64,000 nucleotides of DNA from an uncultured Bacilli bacterium. GTDB lineage: Bacteria > Bacillota_I > Bacilli_A > RF39 > UBA660. The notes under the pieces are model-generated. The model worked only from the letters and a program-made list of their open reading frames with translations. It was not told where the DNA came from and ran no database searches. Positions 26,042 through 34,586 of the stretch are shown one piece after another. Each line of letters starts with the position of its first letter. The stretch's first letter is position 1. The stretch lies in the NCBI GenBank assembly GCA_934167485.1, contig CAKPKL010000001.1, forward strand, positions 1 to 64,000, in the 5' to 3' direction. A program made the translations under genes and the position numbers.

Positions 26042-27322
26042 ATGGTAAATGTACTTCCTGCAGATACTTTTATAGTAGTTAATAAGACTATGTTAAATGA
26101 TTCTGATAGAAATTTACTTATGTTATTGTATCAACCAATAATAGGATCACAGGCTATAAGTTTGTATTATACTTTATGGTCTTATTTAGATAAATCAGAA
26201 TTATTATCGAATGAATGGACACATCATCATATATTAAGGGATATGATGATTAGCAGTTCTGAATTTATAGATGCTAAAATAAAATTAGAAGCAATAGGTC
26301 TTATTAAAACATATTTAAAAAAAGGTAATATAAATAATTTTGTATATGAAATATATTCACCTATAAGTGCATTTGAATTTATAAATAATCCAATACTTAA
26401 CATGGCTTTATTTAATGCAGTAGGTAAGTTAGAGTATGAAAGAATAGTAGGATTCTTTAAAATCCCTAAAATAAACTTAAGAGAATATGAAGATACAACT
26501 AGTAAATTTAGTGATGTTTTCGCATTCTCATCAGTACCTTTAAATGATAATTTAATATATGATATAAAAAAATCTAATTATAGAAAATTAGAAATATTAT
26601 CTAAAATAGACATTAATACTATATTGGAATTTATAAGTGATGAAATGTTAAATAAAAAATCGCTTACAAAAGATATGAAAGACTTTTTATATAAAATATC
26701 ATATATATATAATTATGATAATGATGATATGGTAGAACTTATTAGAAATTCTATATCAGATAGACATACAATAGATAAAAAATTATTACAAGAAAATGCT
26801 AGCAAATATTATAGGTATGATAATATGGGTAAATTACCTAGTATAATATATAAAAATCAACCAGAATATTTAAGAAAAGAAAAATTAGATACATCTAATA
26901 GATCTCGTATGATTCATTTATTTGAAACAACTAGTCCATATGATTTTATAAAAAGTAAATATAAAACAGGTAATCCCACTAGTAGTGATCTATCTATAGT
27001 ATCTTATTTATTGATAGATTTAGATTTAAAACCTGGAGTAGTTAATGTTCTTGTTGATTATGTACTTAGAATAAATAATAATAAATTAATTAAATCTTTT
27101 GTAGAGGTAATAGCTTCACAATGGAAGAAAAGTGGTATAGAAACAGTAGAGGATGCTATGAACATAGCTGAAGAAGAATATAAAAAGAAAAAAACAATAA
27201 GTACTAAGACAACAAAAAGAGTTGTTAATACAACTCCAGAATGGATGAATAAAGAAATAAAAGAAAATAGAGCTACAGAAGAAGAAATTAAGAAACTAGA
27301 AAGTCGTATGAAAAGGAGTTAA
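26042..27322 (+). CDS. dnaB: Replication initiation / membrane attachment protein DnaB (Bacillus type)
   Basis: 426 aa. This is the DnaB of Bacilli, a co-loader of the replicative helicase, not the helicase itself. The N-terminal winged-helix region contains LLYQPIIGSQAISLYYTLW and a DnaD-like C-terminal domain covers residues 280-370 (SPYDFIKSKYKTGNPTSSDLSIVSYLLIDLDLKPGVVNVLVDYVLR). It is followed two bases later by dnaI, the conserved dnaB-dnaI pair. A GGAGG ribosome binding site precedes the ATG. Confidence 0.88.
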   Translation: MVNVLPADTFIVVNKTMLNDSDRNLLMLLYQPIIGSQAISLYYTLWSYLDKSELLSNEWTHHHILRDMMISSSEFIDAKIKLEAIGLIKTYLKKGNINNFVYEIYSPISAFEFINNPILNMALFNAVGKLEYERIVGFFKIPKINLREYEDTTSKFSDVFAFSSVPLNDNLIYDIKKSNYRKLEILSKIDINTILEFISDEMLNKKSLTKDMKDFLYKISYIYNYDNDDMVELIRNSISDRHTIDKKLLQENASKYYRYDNMGKLPSIIYKNQPEYLRKEKLDTSNRSRMIHLFETTSPYDFIKSKYKTGNPTSSDLSIVSYLLIDLDLKPGVVNVLVDYVLRINNNKLIKSFVEVIASQWKKSGIETVEDAMNIAEEEYKKKKTISTKTTKRVVNTTPEWMNKEIKENRATEEEIKKLESRMKRS

Positions 27323-27324
27323 TT

Positions 27325-28227
27325 ATGCACAATATTCTTGATAATATAGATGATATAAATTTAAATAAATTAGATTTAGACACTGAGTATAAAAAGGCTT
27401 TATCTAATCCAAATTTCAAGTTAATAACTAAAAATTTAAAAATAAAAGATGAAGAATTAAAAAAATATACTTCAATATTAGAAGAGTGTTCTAAAGAATT
27501 TGAACATTGTAAAAACTGTAAAAATTTATTAGATTGTTTAAATAAAGTAGAGGGTTTTTGTTACATACCAGTAAATGTTAATGGTAACTTATGTTTTACT
27601 TATAAAGCATGTAAATATAAAGAAGCTATAATAAATAAGAATAAACATTTAAATAATATAAAGTTCTTTAATACACCAGAATATGTAAAAGAAGCAACAC
27701 TTGATAATATATATAAAACAGATAAAAATAGATTTAAAACAATTAATTGGTTAATGGATTTTTTAGATAAATTTGAAAATAATGAAAAATGTAAGGGACT
27801 TTATTTACACGGAAATTTTGGGTGTGGTAAAACATATTTAATAGCAGCTATCTTTAATGAATTAGCTAAAAAGAATTATAAAAGTTGTATAATTTTTTGG
27901 CCGGAATTTTTAAGACAAGCATTTTATGATGATTTTAAACAAAAATTTGAATATGTAAAAAAAGTACCTTTGCTTTTAATAGATGATATAGGTGCAGAAG
28001 GACTAACAGCTTGGAATAGAGATGAAATATTATGCCCTTTATTGCAATATAGAATGGATAATAATTTAACAACATTTTTTACATCTAATTTAAATTTAAA
28101 AGAACTAGAATCACATCTTTCTAATTCTAAAAATGGAGTAGATGAAGTTAAAGCAAAAAGGATTATATCTAGAGTAGAACAATTAACAGACGATTTAGAA
28201 ATGATTAGTGAGAATTTAAGGAAGTGA
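27325..28227 (+). CDS. dnaI: Primosomal protein DnaI (helicase loader)
   Basis: 300 aa AAA+ ATPase. A Cys-containing N-terminal domain (HCKNCKNLLDCLN, FTYKACKYKEA) fits the zinc-binding, helicase-contacting part of DnaI. The C-terminal ATPase shows Walker A GNFGCGKT, Walker B LLLIDDIGAE, sensor 1 TFFTSNLNLKEL and the Arg-finger region KRIISRVEQL. It loads the replicative helicase together with DnaB. The stop codon lies at the start of composite element 4, so the operon terminator is also the next promoter. Confidence 0.92.
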   Translation: MHNILDNIDDINLNKLDLDTEYKKALSNPNFKLITKNLKIKDEELKKYTSILEECSKEFEHCKNCKNLLDCLNKVEGFCYIPVNVNGNLCFTYKACKYKEAIINKNKHLNNIKFFNTPEYVKEATLDNIYKTDKNRFKTINWLMDFLDKFENNEKCKGLYLHGNFGCGKTYLIAAIFNELAKKNYKSCIIFWPEFLRQAFYDDFKQKFEYVKKVPLLLIDDIGAEGLTAWNRDEILCPLLQYRMDNNLTTFFTSNLNLKELESHLSNSKNGVDEVKAKRIISRVEQLTDDLEMISENLRK

Positions 28228-28256
28228 TTGATTATTCAATCATTTTTTAGTATAAT
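28225..28256 (+). promoter_or_regulatory. Composite terminator-promoter element 4
   Basis: TGATTGA/TCAATCA hairpin (28225-28242) plus T-run. TTGATT (28228-28233) is 17 bp from TATAAT (28251-28256). It overlaps the dnaI stop codon. Confidence 0.8.
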
Positions 28257-28290
28257 AAAAATAGTTAAAAATAAGAAAGTTGGAAAAAAT

Positions 28291-29862
28291 ATGAAAAAAG
28301 GATTTACATTAATAGAATTATTAGCGGTCATAGTAATACTAGCCATTATCGCCCTAATTGCAACACCAATAGTATTAGATATAATAGAGGATAGTAAGAA
28401 TTCTAGTATAAGAGAATCAGCAAATATGTATAAGAGTGCAGCAGAAAATGCAATAGCTACAAGTGCCATGAATGATGGATTAGAAGATGGAACATATATA
28501 ATAGATAACAAAGGAAATTTAAAATATAAAGATAAAGAAATAAAAGTAGACATAAAAAATTATAACTTTGAATCTGGAATACTAGTAATAGAACAAGGAC
28601 AAATAAAAGATATAAAATTAATACAAAATGAAAAAGTAACAACAGGAAAAGAATTAAATAAAATAGATAAATGGGATGGAAAGACAATAAAAGAGATAAC
28701 AGCAGATAGTAATGGTATTTATCATATAACAAAGGCAAGTGAACTTGCATGGGTTGCACAACAAGTAAATAATGGTGAAACATTTGAAGGTAAAACAATA
28801 TCACTAGATGCATCACTAGACTTAGGTGGAAGATATGATAAAGATGGAAATAAACTAGGAACAGAATGGATACCAATAGGAGTAGCCAAATCTTCAAGTC
28901 AAATAAATTATTTTAAAGGAACATTCGAGGGAAATAATAATATAATAAGTGGTATATATATAACAAAGTCTATTGAGAAAATAGAAAATGCGTATGATAT
29001 TTTTGGAATAGGATTATTTGGATATATAGATTCAGCCGTTATAAATAATTTAACAATTAAGGATGCTTATTTAACTGGATACAAGTATATTGGAGCTTTA
29101 GGAGCCTATGTTAAAAATAGTAAAATTAATAATGTAATAGTGGATAATGTATATGCAAAAGCAAATAATACTATTAGTGGAATAGTAGGATTTGCTACAG
29201 GTACTAGTGCATCAAATTTACATTCATATAATAGTACTATAACTGGTATAACTAAATATATAGGTGGTGTAGTCGGAGTATTACAAAAAAACAGTTCATT
29301 AAGTAATTCTTATAGTAATTCAATTATAAAAAAAGAAGGAACTGATTCTGATTTAGGCACAGGTGGAATAGTTGGTGAAATTATTACAAATAGTACTGCA
29401 GATAGATTAGTATCAGAATCAATAGTTACAGGATATACGGGTGTAGGTGGAGTAGTAGGCCACTTTCAAAACAATTGTAAGTTAACAAATGTTATATCAT
29501 ATGCTAAAGTAACAGGAAATAATTATTTAGGTGGAGTGATAGGAACATTTACAGGTTATCCTAGTGGAAATACAATTGAAAATATAAAATCATATGCTGA
29601 AGTAATTGGAAATGAAGATGGTATAGGAGGCGTAATAGGGCTATTAAATTTAGGTAGCAATTATTTAACAGATATCTATTCTAAATCTAATGTAAAAGGA
29701 AAAGATAAATTGGGCGGTATAACAGGATCGATTGAGAATTCTGAAACAATAATAAATTATAGAAATGTAATATCAGAATCAACTATAGAAGGTGAAACTA
29801 ACATAGGAAATTTATGGGGTTATCAGGAAGAAAATGTTACCAAAAATGAAATAAATTATTAA
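28291..29862 (+). CDS. Pilin-like protein with GLUG repeats, in frame
   Basis: 523 aa from the ATG at 28291 (ribosome binding site GAAAGTTGG); the longer frame from TTG 28228 would begin inside the promoter and is rejected. MKKG then FTLIE and a hydrophobic helix give the prepilin signature without any G tract. Residues 30-160 are almost identical to the gene at 1628. Residues 180-520 hold repeated Gly-rich units (YIGGVVGVL, GTGGIVGEI, GVGGVVGHF, LGGVIGTF, GIGGVIGLL, LGGITGSI), i.e. GLUG motifs predicted to form a beta-helix. It looks like the permanently ON counterpart of the phase-variable gene at 1628. It ends in a bidirectional terminator. Confidence 0.85.
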   Translation: MKKGFTLIELLAVIVILAIIALIATPIVLDIIEDSKNSSIRESANMYKSAAENAIATSAMNDGLEDGTYIIDNKGNLKYKDKEIKVDIKNYNFESGILVIEQGQIKDIKLIQNEKVTTGKELNKIDKWDGKTIKEITADSNGIYHITKASELAWVAQQVNNGETFEGKTISLDASLDLGGRYDKDGNKLGTEWIPIGVAKSSSQINYFKGTFEGNNNIISGIYITKSIEKIENAYDIFGIGLFGYIDSAVINNLTIKDAYLTGYKYIGALGAYVKNSKINNVIVDNVYAKANNTISGIVGFATGTSASNLHSYNSTITGITKYIGGVVGVLQKNSSLSNSYSNSIIKKEGTDSDLGTGGIVGEIITNSTADRLVSESIVTGYTGVGGVVGHFQNNCKLTNVISYAKVTGNNYLGGVIGTFTGYPSGNTIENIKSYAEVIGNEDGIGGVIGLLNLGSNYLTDIYSKSNVKGKDKLGGITGSIENSETIINYRNVISESTIEGETNIGNLWGYQEENVTKNEINY

Positions 29863-29887
29863 AAAAGATTGAGTTTTCAATCTTTTT
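29862..29887. terminator. Bidirectional terminator
   Basis: AAAGATTGA/TCAATCTTT stem with A- and T-runs on either side, between the convergent GLUG pilin and DUF192 genes. Confidence 0.75.
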
Positions 29888-30197
29888 TAATAATTATTTT
29901 TTCATTTAATTTATAATTTACTATATTTACTGGAAATTCAAATGTATAATAAGCATCTTTTTTTGGAAGGATAATATTCCAAGGCTTTAAATTTTTATAA
30001 ATATATTTAATATTAAAGTATTTATCTGTCATATAAACATCGATAGGTTTAAACATAAAGAAAGTATGGATAGAATTACATTTAGGAAAACATAAAATTT
30101 CATTAATTTCGTTTTCGAACATAAGACCTTTAAATCTGCTAAAAACATTTTTACAAACCTTAATTTCTACAATTTTATTATCTATAAATATATTCAC
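29877..30197 (-). CDS. DUF192 family protein
   Basis: 106 aa from a GTG start at 30197, chosen because GGTGATAATGTG copies the GGTGATAATATG context of many genes here. A longer frame from TTG 30242 runs through the promoter. It shows the DUF192 pattern: CKNVFSRFKGLMF (family R-x-x-GLM), then CFPKCNSIHTFFMFKPIDVYM and LKPWNIILPKKDAYYTFEFP. DUF192 proteins are small beta-barrel proteins, often exported; function is unknown. Here there is no signal peptide. It is divergent from the Flp-like pilin gene. Confidence 0.8.
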   Translation of the reverse strand: MNIFIDNKIVEIKVCKNVFSRFKGLMFENEINEILCFPKCNSIHTFFMFKPIDVYMTDKYFNIKYIYKNLKPWNIILPKKDAYYTFEFPVNIVNYKLNEKIIIKKD

Positions 30198-30227
30198 ATT
30201 ATCACCAATTATATTGTAGCACATATA

Positions 30228-30256
30228 TTGACAAAGTTGCAAAAAAGTTATAAAAT
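30228..30256 (+). promoter_or_regulatory. Promoter of the Flp-like pilin gene
   Basis: TTGACA (30228-30233) and TAAAAT (30251-30256), 17-bp spacing. A TATAAT on the opposite strand a few bases upstream probably serves the divergent DUF192 gene. Confidence 0.65.
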
Positions 30257-30280
30257 TGTAATAGTACTGGAGGTTATTAT

Positions 30281-30475
30281 ATGAAGGGATTAAATAATAG
30301 AGGTCAAGCTTTAGTAGAATATTTACTTATAATTGCAGTTATAAGTGTTATTGTAGTAAGTTTAGTTAAATTATTAGGTGGTTACTTACAAGATTCTATT
30401 ACTAAATCTTCATGTGAACTTATGAATAAAACATATGTTGAAGGTGCTAAACCAGGTGAAGGTGTATGTCAATAG
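30281..30475 (+). CDS. Flp/TadE-like type IVb pilin
   Basis: 64 aa. The N-terminus MKGLNNRG followed by QALVEYLLIIAVISVIVV matches the class III signal of Flp pilins (cleavage after G8, Glu at +5, Tyr next), then a short C-terminal region with two Cys residues (SSCELM, GVCQ) that could form a disulphide. It is a small structural pilin of a type clearly different from the FTLIE family. No Tad machinery lies nearby. A GGAGG ribosome binding site precedes the ATG. The glyS promoter starts across its 3' end. Confidence 0.75.
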   Translation: MKGLNNRGQALVEYLLIIAVISVIVVSLVKLLGGYLQDSITKSSCELMNKTYVEGAKPGEGVCQ

Positions 30476-30477
30476 TA

Positions 30478-30506
30478 TTGACATAATTAATAATTTGGAT
30501 TATAAT
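30478..30506 (+). promoter_or_regulatory. Promoter of the glyS T-box operon
   Basis: Perfect consensus TTGACA (30478-30483) and TATAAT (30501-30506) separated by 17 bp. Confidence 0.85.
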
Positions 30507-30511
30507 ACAAG

Positions 30512-30633
30512 CAATATTATTAAATGTGATGACTGGCTTGGAAACCAAGAGCAATATATTTAAAGAGATATTCTTCTAGAATAAGTAAGGTGGAACCACG
30601 ATTAAATCGTCCTTATAATCTAGAAGTTTTTTT
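30512..30633 (+). ncRNA. Short T-box leader, tRNA-Gly responsive (glyS type)
   Basis: GGC at 30535-30537 lies in the specifier position (GACTGGCTTGG). The T-box AAGGTGGAACCACG is at 30587-30600. The terminator arms CTTCTAGA and TCTAGAAG are followed by a run of seven Ts. The leader is only about 120 nt, the compact form known for glycine T-boxes that lacks stem II. Confidence 0.88.
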
Positions 30634-30648
30634 ATTTATGGAGGATAT

Positions 30649-31350
30649 ATGAAAAAAACTAATTTAGAATTTTTTGATAGTGGAGAACTGATTGCTAAAT
30701 CGGTAACTTTAGATGGTAATAATATACTAAGTGAGACAAAATATTATAGCGATATCAAATTATATGCTGATTTAGAAAGATCAATAATAACTGGTAATAT
30801 TTATAGTACTCAGGAAATAGAAGATTTGTTAATATTAAAAAGTGATGACGGTTCAATTATTACATTAAAAAACATTAAAAATTCTATTATGATGAATAAG
30901 GTTGATAATATTTTAATTAAATCATTTAATAATATATTTAATAAATTAAAAAAAGAAGATTACGAATGTATTTATTTGACAGCCAGTCATAATAGATCAA
31001 ATATAGATATGCTTACAAATTCACCAATAATGAAGAAAGGTCCAACAATATTTTTAGAATTTGATTTAGACTCAAATGGACTATTAAAAGAAAGAAGTAA
31101 GGAAGAATTAGATATTGTATGTGATACAGAATTTAGAAATTGGGTAAGAATATTTTTCAGTAATCATAAATATAATAATTTAAAAATTTGTTATGATAAC
31201 AAAATAATAATATCAAACAGTAACCCTATAATAAATTTAATTAAACCTAAAGTAGATTTTATGGAAGGATTATATTTAAAAAGCTTAGAAAATAGAGAGG
31301 AAGAATTTTATGAACAATTTAACAATGGAAAAACTAGTAAATTTATGTAA
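30649..31350 (+). CDS. Protein of unknown function in the glyS operon
   Basis: 233 aa, no recognisable domain, no signal peptide or membrane segment. It is rich in Asn, Ile and Lys and contains CIYLTASHNRSNIDML and GPTIFLEFDLDSNGLL, which look like beta-strands of a globular protein. It starts after a GGAGG site, is first behind the Gly T-box, and its 3' end overlaps the glyS start by 41 bases, so it is co-transcribed with glyS and under tRNA-Gly control. The long overlap supports a real coding gene, but no function can be offered. Confidence 0.65.
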   Translation: MKKTNLEFFDSGELIAKSVTLDGNNILSETKYYSDIKLYADLERSIITGNIYSTQEIEDLLILKSDDGSIITLKNIKNSIMMNKVDNILIKSFNNIFNKLKKEDYECIYLTASHNRSNIDMLTNSPIMKKGPTIFLEFDLDSNGLLKERSKEELDIVCDTEFRNWVRIFFSNHKYNNLKICYDNKIIISNSNPIINLIKPKVDFMEGLYLKSLENREEEFYEQFNNGKTSKFM

Positions 31351-32683
31351 ACAATATGGATTTATATTTCAAGGAAGTGAGATATATGATGGACTTGCTA
31401 ATACTTGGGATTATGGCCCTTTAGGAGTAGAATTAAAAAATAATATAAAAAGAGCTTGGTTAAAGAAATTTGTACAAGAAGATCCTAATAATGTTGGTCT
31501 TGATAGTGCAATACTTATGAATCCAAAAACTTGGGAAGCTTCAGGACATTTAGCAACCTTCTCAGATCCTCTAATAGACTGTAGAGCTTGTAAAACACGT
31601 CATAGAGCAGATAAATTAGTAGAGGATGATGGTGTAGAAGATGCTGGTGGAATGAGTAATGAAGAACTTATTTCATATATAAAAGAACATAATATTAAAT
31701 GTCCAAAATGTGGTAAAAGTGATTTTACTGATATTAGACAATTTAATCTAATGTTTAAAACATTTCAAGGAGTTACAGAAGATTCTAAAAGTACAATTTA
31801 TTTAAGACCAGAAACAGCTCAAGGTATATTTACTAACTTCTTGAATGTACAAAGAAGTTTAAGACTTAAAGTGCCATTTGGTATAGGCCAAGTAGGAAAG
31901 AGTTTTAGAAATGAAATAACTCCTGGTAATTTTATATTTAGGGTAAGAGAATTTGAACAAATGGAATTAGAATTTTTTTGTAAACCTGGTACTGAATTAG
32001 ATTGGTTTAAACATTATAAAGAATATTGTAAAAATTTCTTAATTTCATTAGGTATAAAAGAATCTAATTTAAGGCTTAGAGATCATTCTAAAGAAGAATT
32101 ATGTTTTTATAGTAATGCTACTACTGACATAGAATATAAATTTCCATTTGGTTGGGGAGAACTTTGGGGAATCGCAAGTCGTACAGATTATGACCTAAAA
32201 CAACATCAAAAGTTTTCAGGTAAATCAATGGAATATTTAGATTCAGAGACAAACGAAAAATATATTCCTTATGTAATAGAACCTTCTCTTGGAGTAGAGA
32301 GATTAGTCTTAACTGTTTTATGTGATTCATATAGAGAAGATACTCTAGAAGATGGATCAACAAGAGAAGTATTAGGTCTACATCCAGCACTTGCTCCATA
32401 TAAAGCAGCAGTACTTCCACTTGTAAAAAAATTTCATAGTGAAAAAGCTTTTGAATTGTATAGAGAATTATCAAAAAAATTCATGGTTACATATGATGAA
32501 TCTGGTAATATAGGTAAAAGATATAGAAGAGAAGATGTAATAGGTACTCCATTCTGTATAACTGTAGATGATGAAACAATAAATAATAACACTGTTACAA
32601 TAAGAGACAGAGATACTATGAAGCAAATAACATTACCTATAAGTGAATTAGAGAGTTATTTAAACGATAAATTACAATTTTAG
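31310..32683 (+). CDS. glyS: Glycyl-tRNA synthetase, single-chain alpha2 type
   Basis: 457 aa class II synthetase of the dimeric single-chain form. Features: YGFIFQGSEIYDGLANTWDYGPLG at the N-terminus, a CRAC...CPKCGK insertion that could bind zinc, motif 2 (GQVGKSFRNEITPGNFIFRVREFEQME), and motif 3 with EPSLGVERL. The C-terminal anticodon-binding domain runs from about 345 (LAPYKAAVLPL). I keep the start at 31310, preceded by GAGGA; a second Met lies five codons later. Bases 32171-32683, residues 288-457, are duplicated at 33987-34499. The stop is followed by composite element 5. Confidence 0.96.
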   Translation: MNNLTMEKLVNLCKQYGFIFQGSEIYDGLANTWDYGPLGVELKNNIKRAWLKKFVQEDPNNVGLDSAILMNPKTWEASGHLATFSDPLIDCRACKTRHRADKLVEDDGVEDAGGMSNEELISYIKEHNIKCPKCGKSDFTDIRQFNLMFKTFQGVTEDSKSTIYLRPETAQGIFTNFLNVQRSLRLKVPFGIGQVGKSFRNEITPGNFIFRVREFEQMELEFFCKPGTELDWFKHYKEYCKNFLISLGIKESNLRLRDHSKEELCFYSNATTDIEYKFPFGWGELWGIASRTDYDLKQHQKFSGKSMEYLDSETNEKYIPYVIEPSLGVERLVLTVLCDSYREDTLEDGSTREVLGLHPALAPYKAAVLPLVKKFHSEKAFELYRELSKKFMVTYDESGNIGKRYRREDVIGTPFCITVDDETINNNTVTIRDRDTMKQITLPISELESYLNDKLQF

Positions 32684-32693
32684 AAATTAAAAT

Positions 32694-32730
32694 ATAGATT
32701 ATTGATTAATCTATATTTTTTTAGTATAAT
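32694..32730 (+). promoter_or_regulatory. Composite terminator-promoter element 5
   Basis: ATAGATTA/TAATCTAT hairpin (32694-32714) and T-run after glyS. TTGATT (32702-32707) is 17 bp from TATAAT (32725-32730). Confidence 0.8.
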
Positions 32731-32763
32731 TAGAGTAGTTTAAATAAGAAAGTAGGGATAAAA

Positions 32764-33945
32764 ATGAAAAAAAATAAGGCCTGGGGAGGGGGAGTAACCT
32801 ATAGTAAAGGATTTACCCTAATAGAACTATTAGCAGTTATAGTAATACTCGCTATAATCGCATTAATCGCAACCCCAATAGTACTAGATATAATAGAGGA
32901 TAGCAAAAATTCTAGTATAAAAAGAAGTATAGAATTATATGGTAAAGCAGTAGAAAACTCAGTAGCTAAGGAACAATTAAATGGAAATGTTGTACCAAGT
33001 GGTAAATATACAACAGAAGATGGTAAAATATTGACAAATGGAAAAACAACACTAAAAGTAGATTATAATGGAGCTAAAACAGTATGTGATGTATATGTAT
33101 CAAATGAGGGTACTGTATCACTTAAGAAATGTAATGTAAGTGATAAGACTATAGAATATACATATGGAAATAAAATATATGATAATGGAGCTGTCGTATA
33201 TTTTGATGTAACAACAGGTAAGACTTGTAATAATTATACAGAAAAAAACAGTAACACAAACTATAATGGAATAAATGGGACAGGAAATCAAAATGGATGT
33301 TTAAAATTTTATGCATTTAATGATTATGGTGATAGTAAAGTAAATTTGCTATTAGATCACAATGTTGTTGCTATAACTGCATTTAGAGAGGGCGATGGTG
33401 GAACTGATAATTTAATAGGCCCAAGTAATATATTTTTGAAAAGTTTAAAAGTAAAAACAGATACTTGGAAAGGGACAGAAACACCAACAAATTATTCAAT
33501 AGATTTAGGTGAAGGAAAAGCACAATACCAAATAGATTATAATGATTATAAAGCAAGAATAATAACAGCTCATGAGGTCGCACAAATCACAGGTAATACA
33601 GAATTTGATGAATTAACAGCAATCACAGGATTTTGTTTGGATTCAAATAATGTAACTTCAAGTAATACATGTTACTATAATGAATCAATGGGAATAAGTG
33701 ATATAAGTGGATGCAAATATGGTTGGTTATATGATAGAACAAAACCAAATTGTACAAAATATGGCTGTTTAAATAATTCAGATATAGAAACATATGGATA
33801 TTGGACAATATCACCTTCTAGTGATATAATTAGAACATATTTAGTGGAATATAAATCATGTTTAACGGCTGGATTAGTAGATCAAGCTCATGGTGTTGCT
33901 GGAATTCGTCCAGTAATAGAAGTTTTAAAATCAAATTTAGAATAA
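32764..33945 (+). CDS. Pilin-like protein with C-terminal lectin-like domain (ancestral leader, locked in frame)
   Basis: 393 aa. The leader MKKNKAWGGGVTYSKG corresponds to that of the phase-variable genes, but its G stretch is broken by A bases (TGGGGAGGGGGA), so it is in frame and not expected to slip. FTLIE plus hydrophobic helix follow. A conserved Cys-containing middle domain (GAKTVCDVYVS, VSLKKCNVSD, VVYFDVTTGKTC) precedes a domain with FYAFNDYG, NLLLDHN, KARIITAHEVA, GWLYDRT, GYWTISP and the terminal GIRPVIEVLKSNLE. The last part resembles C-type-lectin/FGE-like domains. It is paralogous to 34587 and 38157, and lies in the first unit of a tandem duplication. Confidence 0.82.
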   Translation: MKKNKAWGGGVTYSKGFTLIELLAVIVILAIIALIATPIVLDIIEDSKNSSIKRSIELYGKAVENSVAKEQLNGNVVPSGKYTTEDGKILTNGKTTLKVDYNGAKTVCDVYVSNEGTVSLKKCNVSDKTIEYTYGNKIYDNGAVVYFDVTTGKTCNNYTEKNSNTNYNGINGTGNQNGCLKFYAFNDYGDSKVNLLLDHNVVAITAFREGDGGTDNLIGPSNIFLKSLKVKTDTWKGTETPTNYSIDLGEGKAQYQIDYNDYKARIITAHEVAQITGNTEFDELTAITGFCLDSNNVTSSNTCYYNESMGISDISGCKYGWLYDRTKPNCTKYGCLNNSDIETYGYWTISPSSDIIRTYLVEYKSCLTAGLVDQAHGVAGIRPVIEVLKSNLE

Positions 33946-33968
33946 ACTGATAAAAATATCAGTTTTTT
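33944..33968 (+). terminator. Terminator of the pilin gene at 32764
   Basis: AAACTGATA/TATCAGTTT stem and T-run; an identical copy follows the next pilin gene at 35701. Confidence 0.8.
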
Positions 33969-33986
33969 GTTAACACTTTTTTAAGT

Positions 33987-34499
33987 ATCGCAAGTCGTAC
34001 AGATTATGACTTAAAACAACATCAAAAGTTTTCAGGTAAATCAATGGAATATTTAGATCCAGAGACAAACGAAAAATATATTCCTTATGTAATAGAACCT
34101 TCTCTTGGAGTAGAGAGATTAGTCTTAACTGTTTTATGTGATTCATATAGAGAAGATACTCTAGAAGATGGATCAACAAGAGAAGTATTAGGTCTACATC
34201 CAGCACTTGCTCCATATAAAGCAGCAGTACTTCCACTTGTAAAAAAATTTCATAGTGAAAAAGCTTTTGAATTGTATAGAGAATTATCAAAAAAATTCAT
34301 GGTTACATATGATGAATCTGGTAATATAGGTAAAAGATATAGAAGAGAAGATGTAATAGGTACTCCATTCTGTATAACTGTAGATGATGAAACAATAAAT
34401 AATAACACTGTTACAATAAGAGATAGAGATACTATGAATCAAATAACATTACCTATAAGTGAATTAGAGAGTTATTTAAACGATAAATTACAATTTTAG
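33987..34499 (+). pseudogene. Duplicated 3' fragment of glyS
   Basis: Nearly identical to 32171-32683 (only a handful of substitutions over 513 bases, for example GATTCAGAG to GATCCAGAG) and includes the glyS stop. It encodes residues 288-457, the anticodon-binding part, without a start or ribosome binding site. It is the left part of a tandem repeat unit of 1816 bp; the junction with the upstream pilin terminator is at about 33986. An ATG at 34044 is internal and unlikely to be used. Confidence 0.93.
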
Positions 34500-34515
34500 A
34501 AATTAAAATTAAAAT

Positions 34516-34552
34516 ATAGATTATTGATTAATCTATATTTTTTTAGTATAAT
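34516..34552 (+). promoter_or_regulatory. Composite terminator-promoter element 6
   Basis: ATAGATTA/TAATCTAT hairpin (34516-34536) and T-run. TTGATT (34524-34529) is 17 bp from TATAAT (34547-34552). This copy has a 9-bp expansion just upstream relative to element 5. Confidence 0.8.
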
Positions 34553-34586
34553 TAATATAGTAGAAAAGTAAGAAAGTAGGTATATC

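Noticed and set aside
34044..34499. A separate 151-aa gene downstream of the pilin at 32764
   Set aside because: It is the duplicated 3' part of glyS without start signals.
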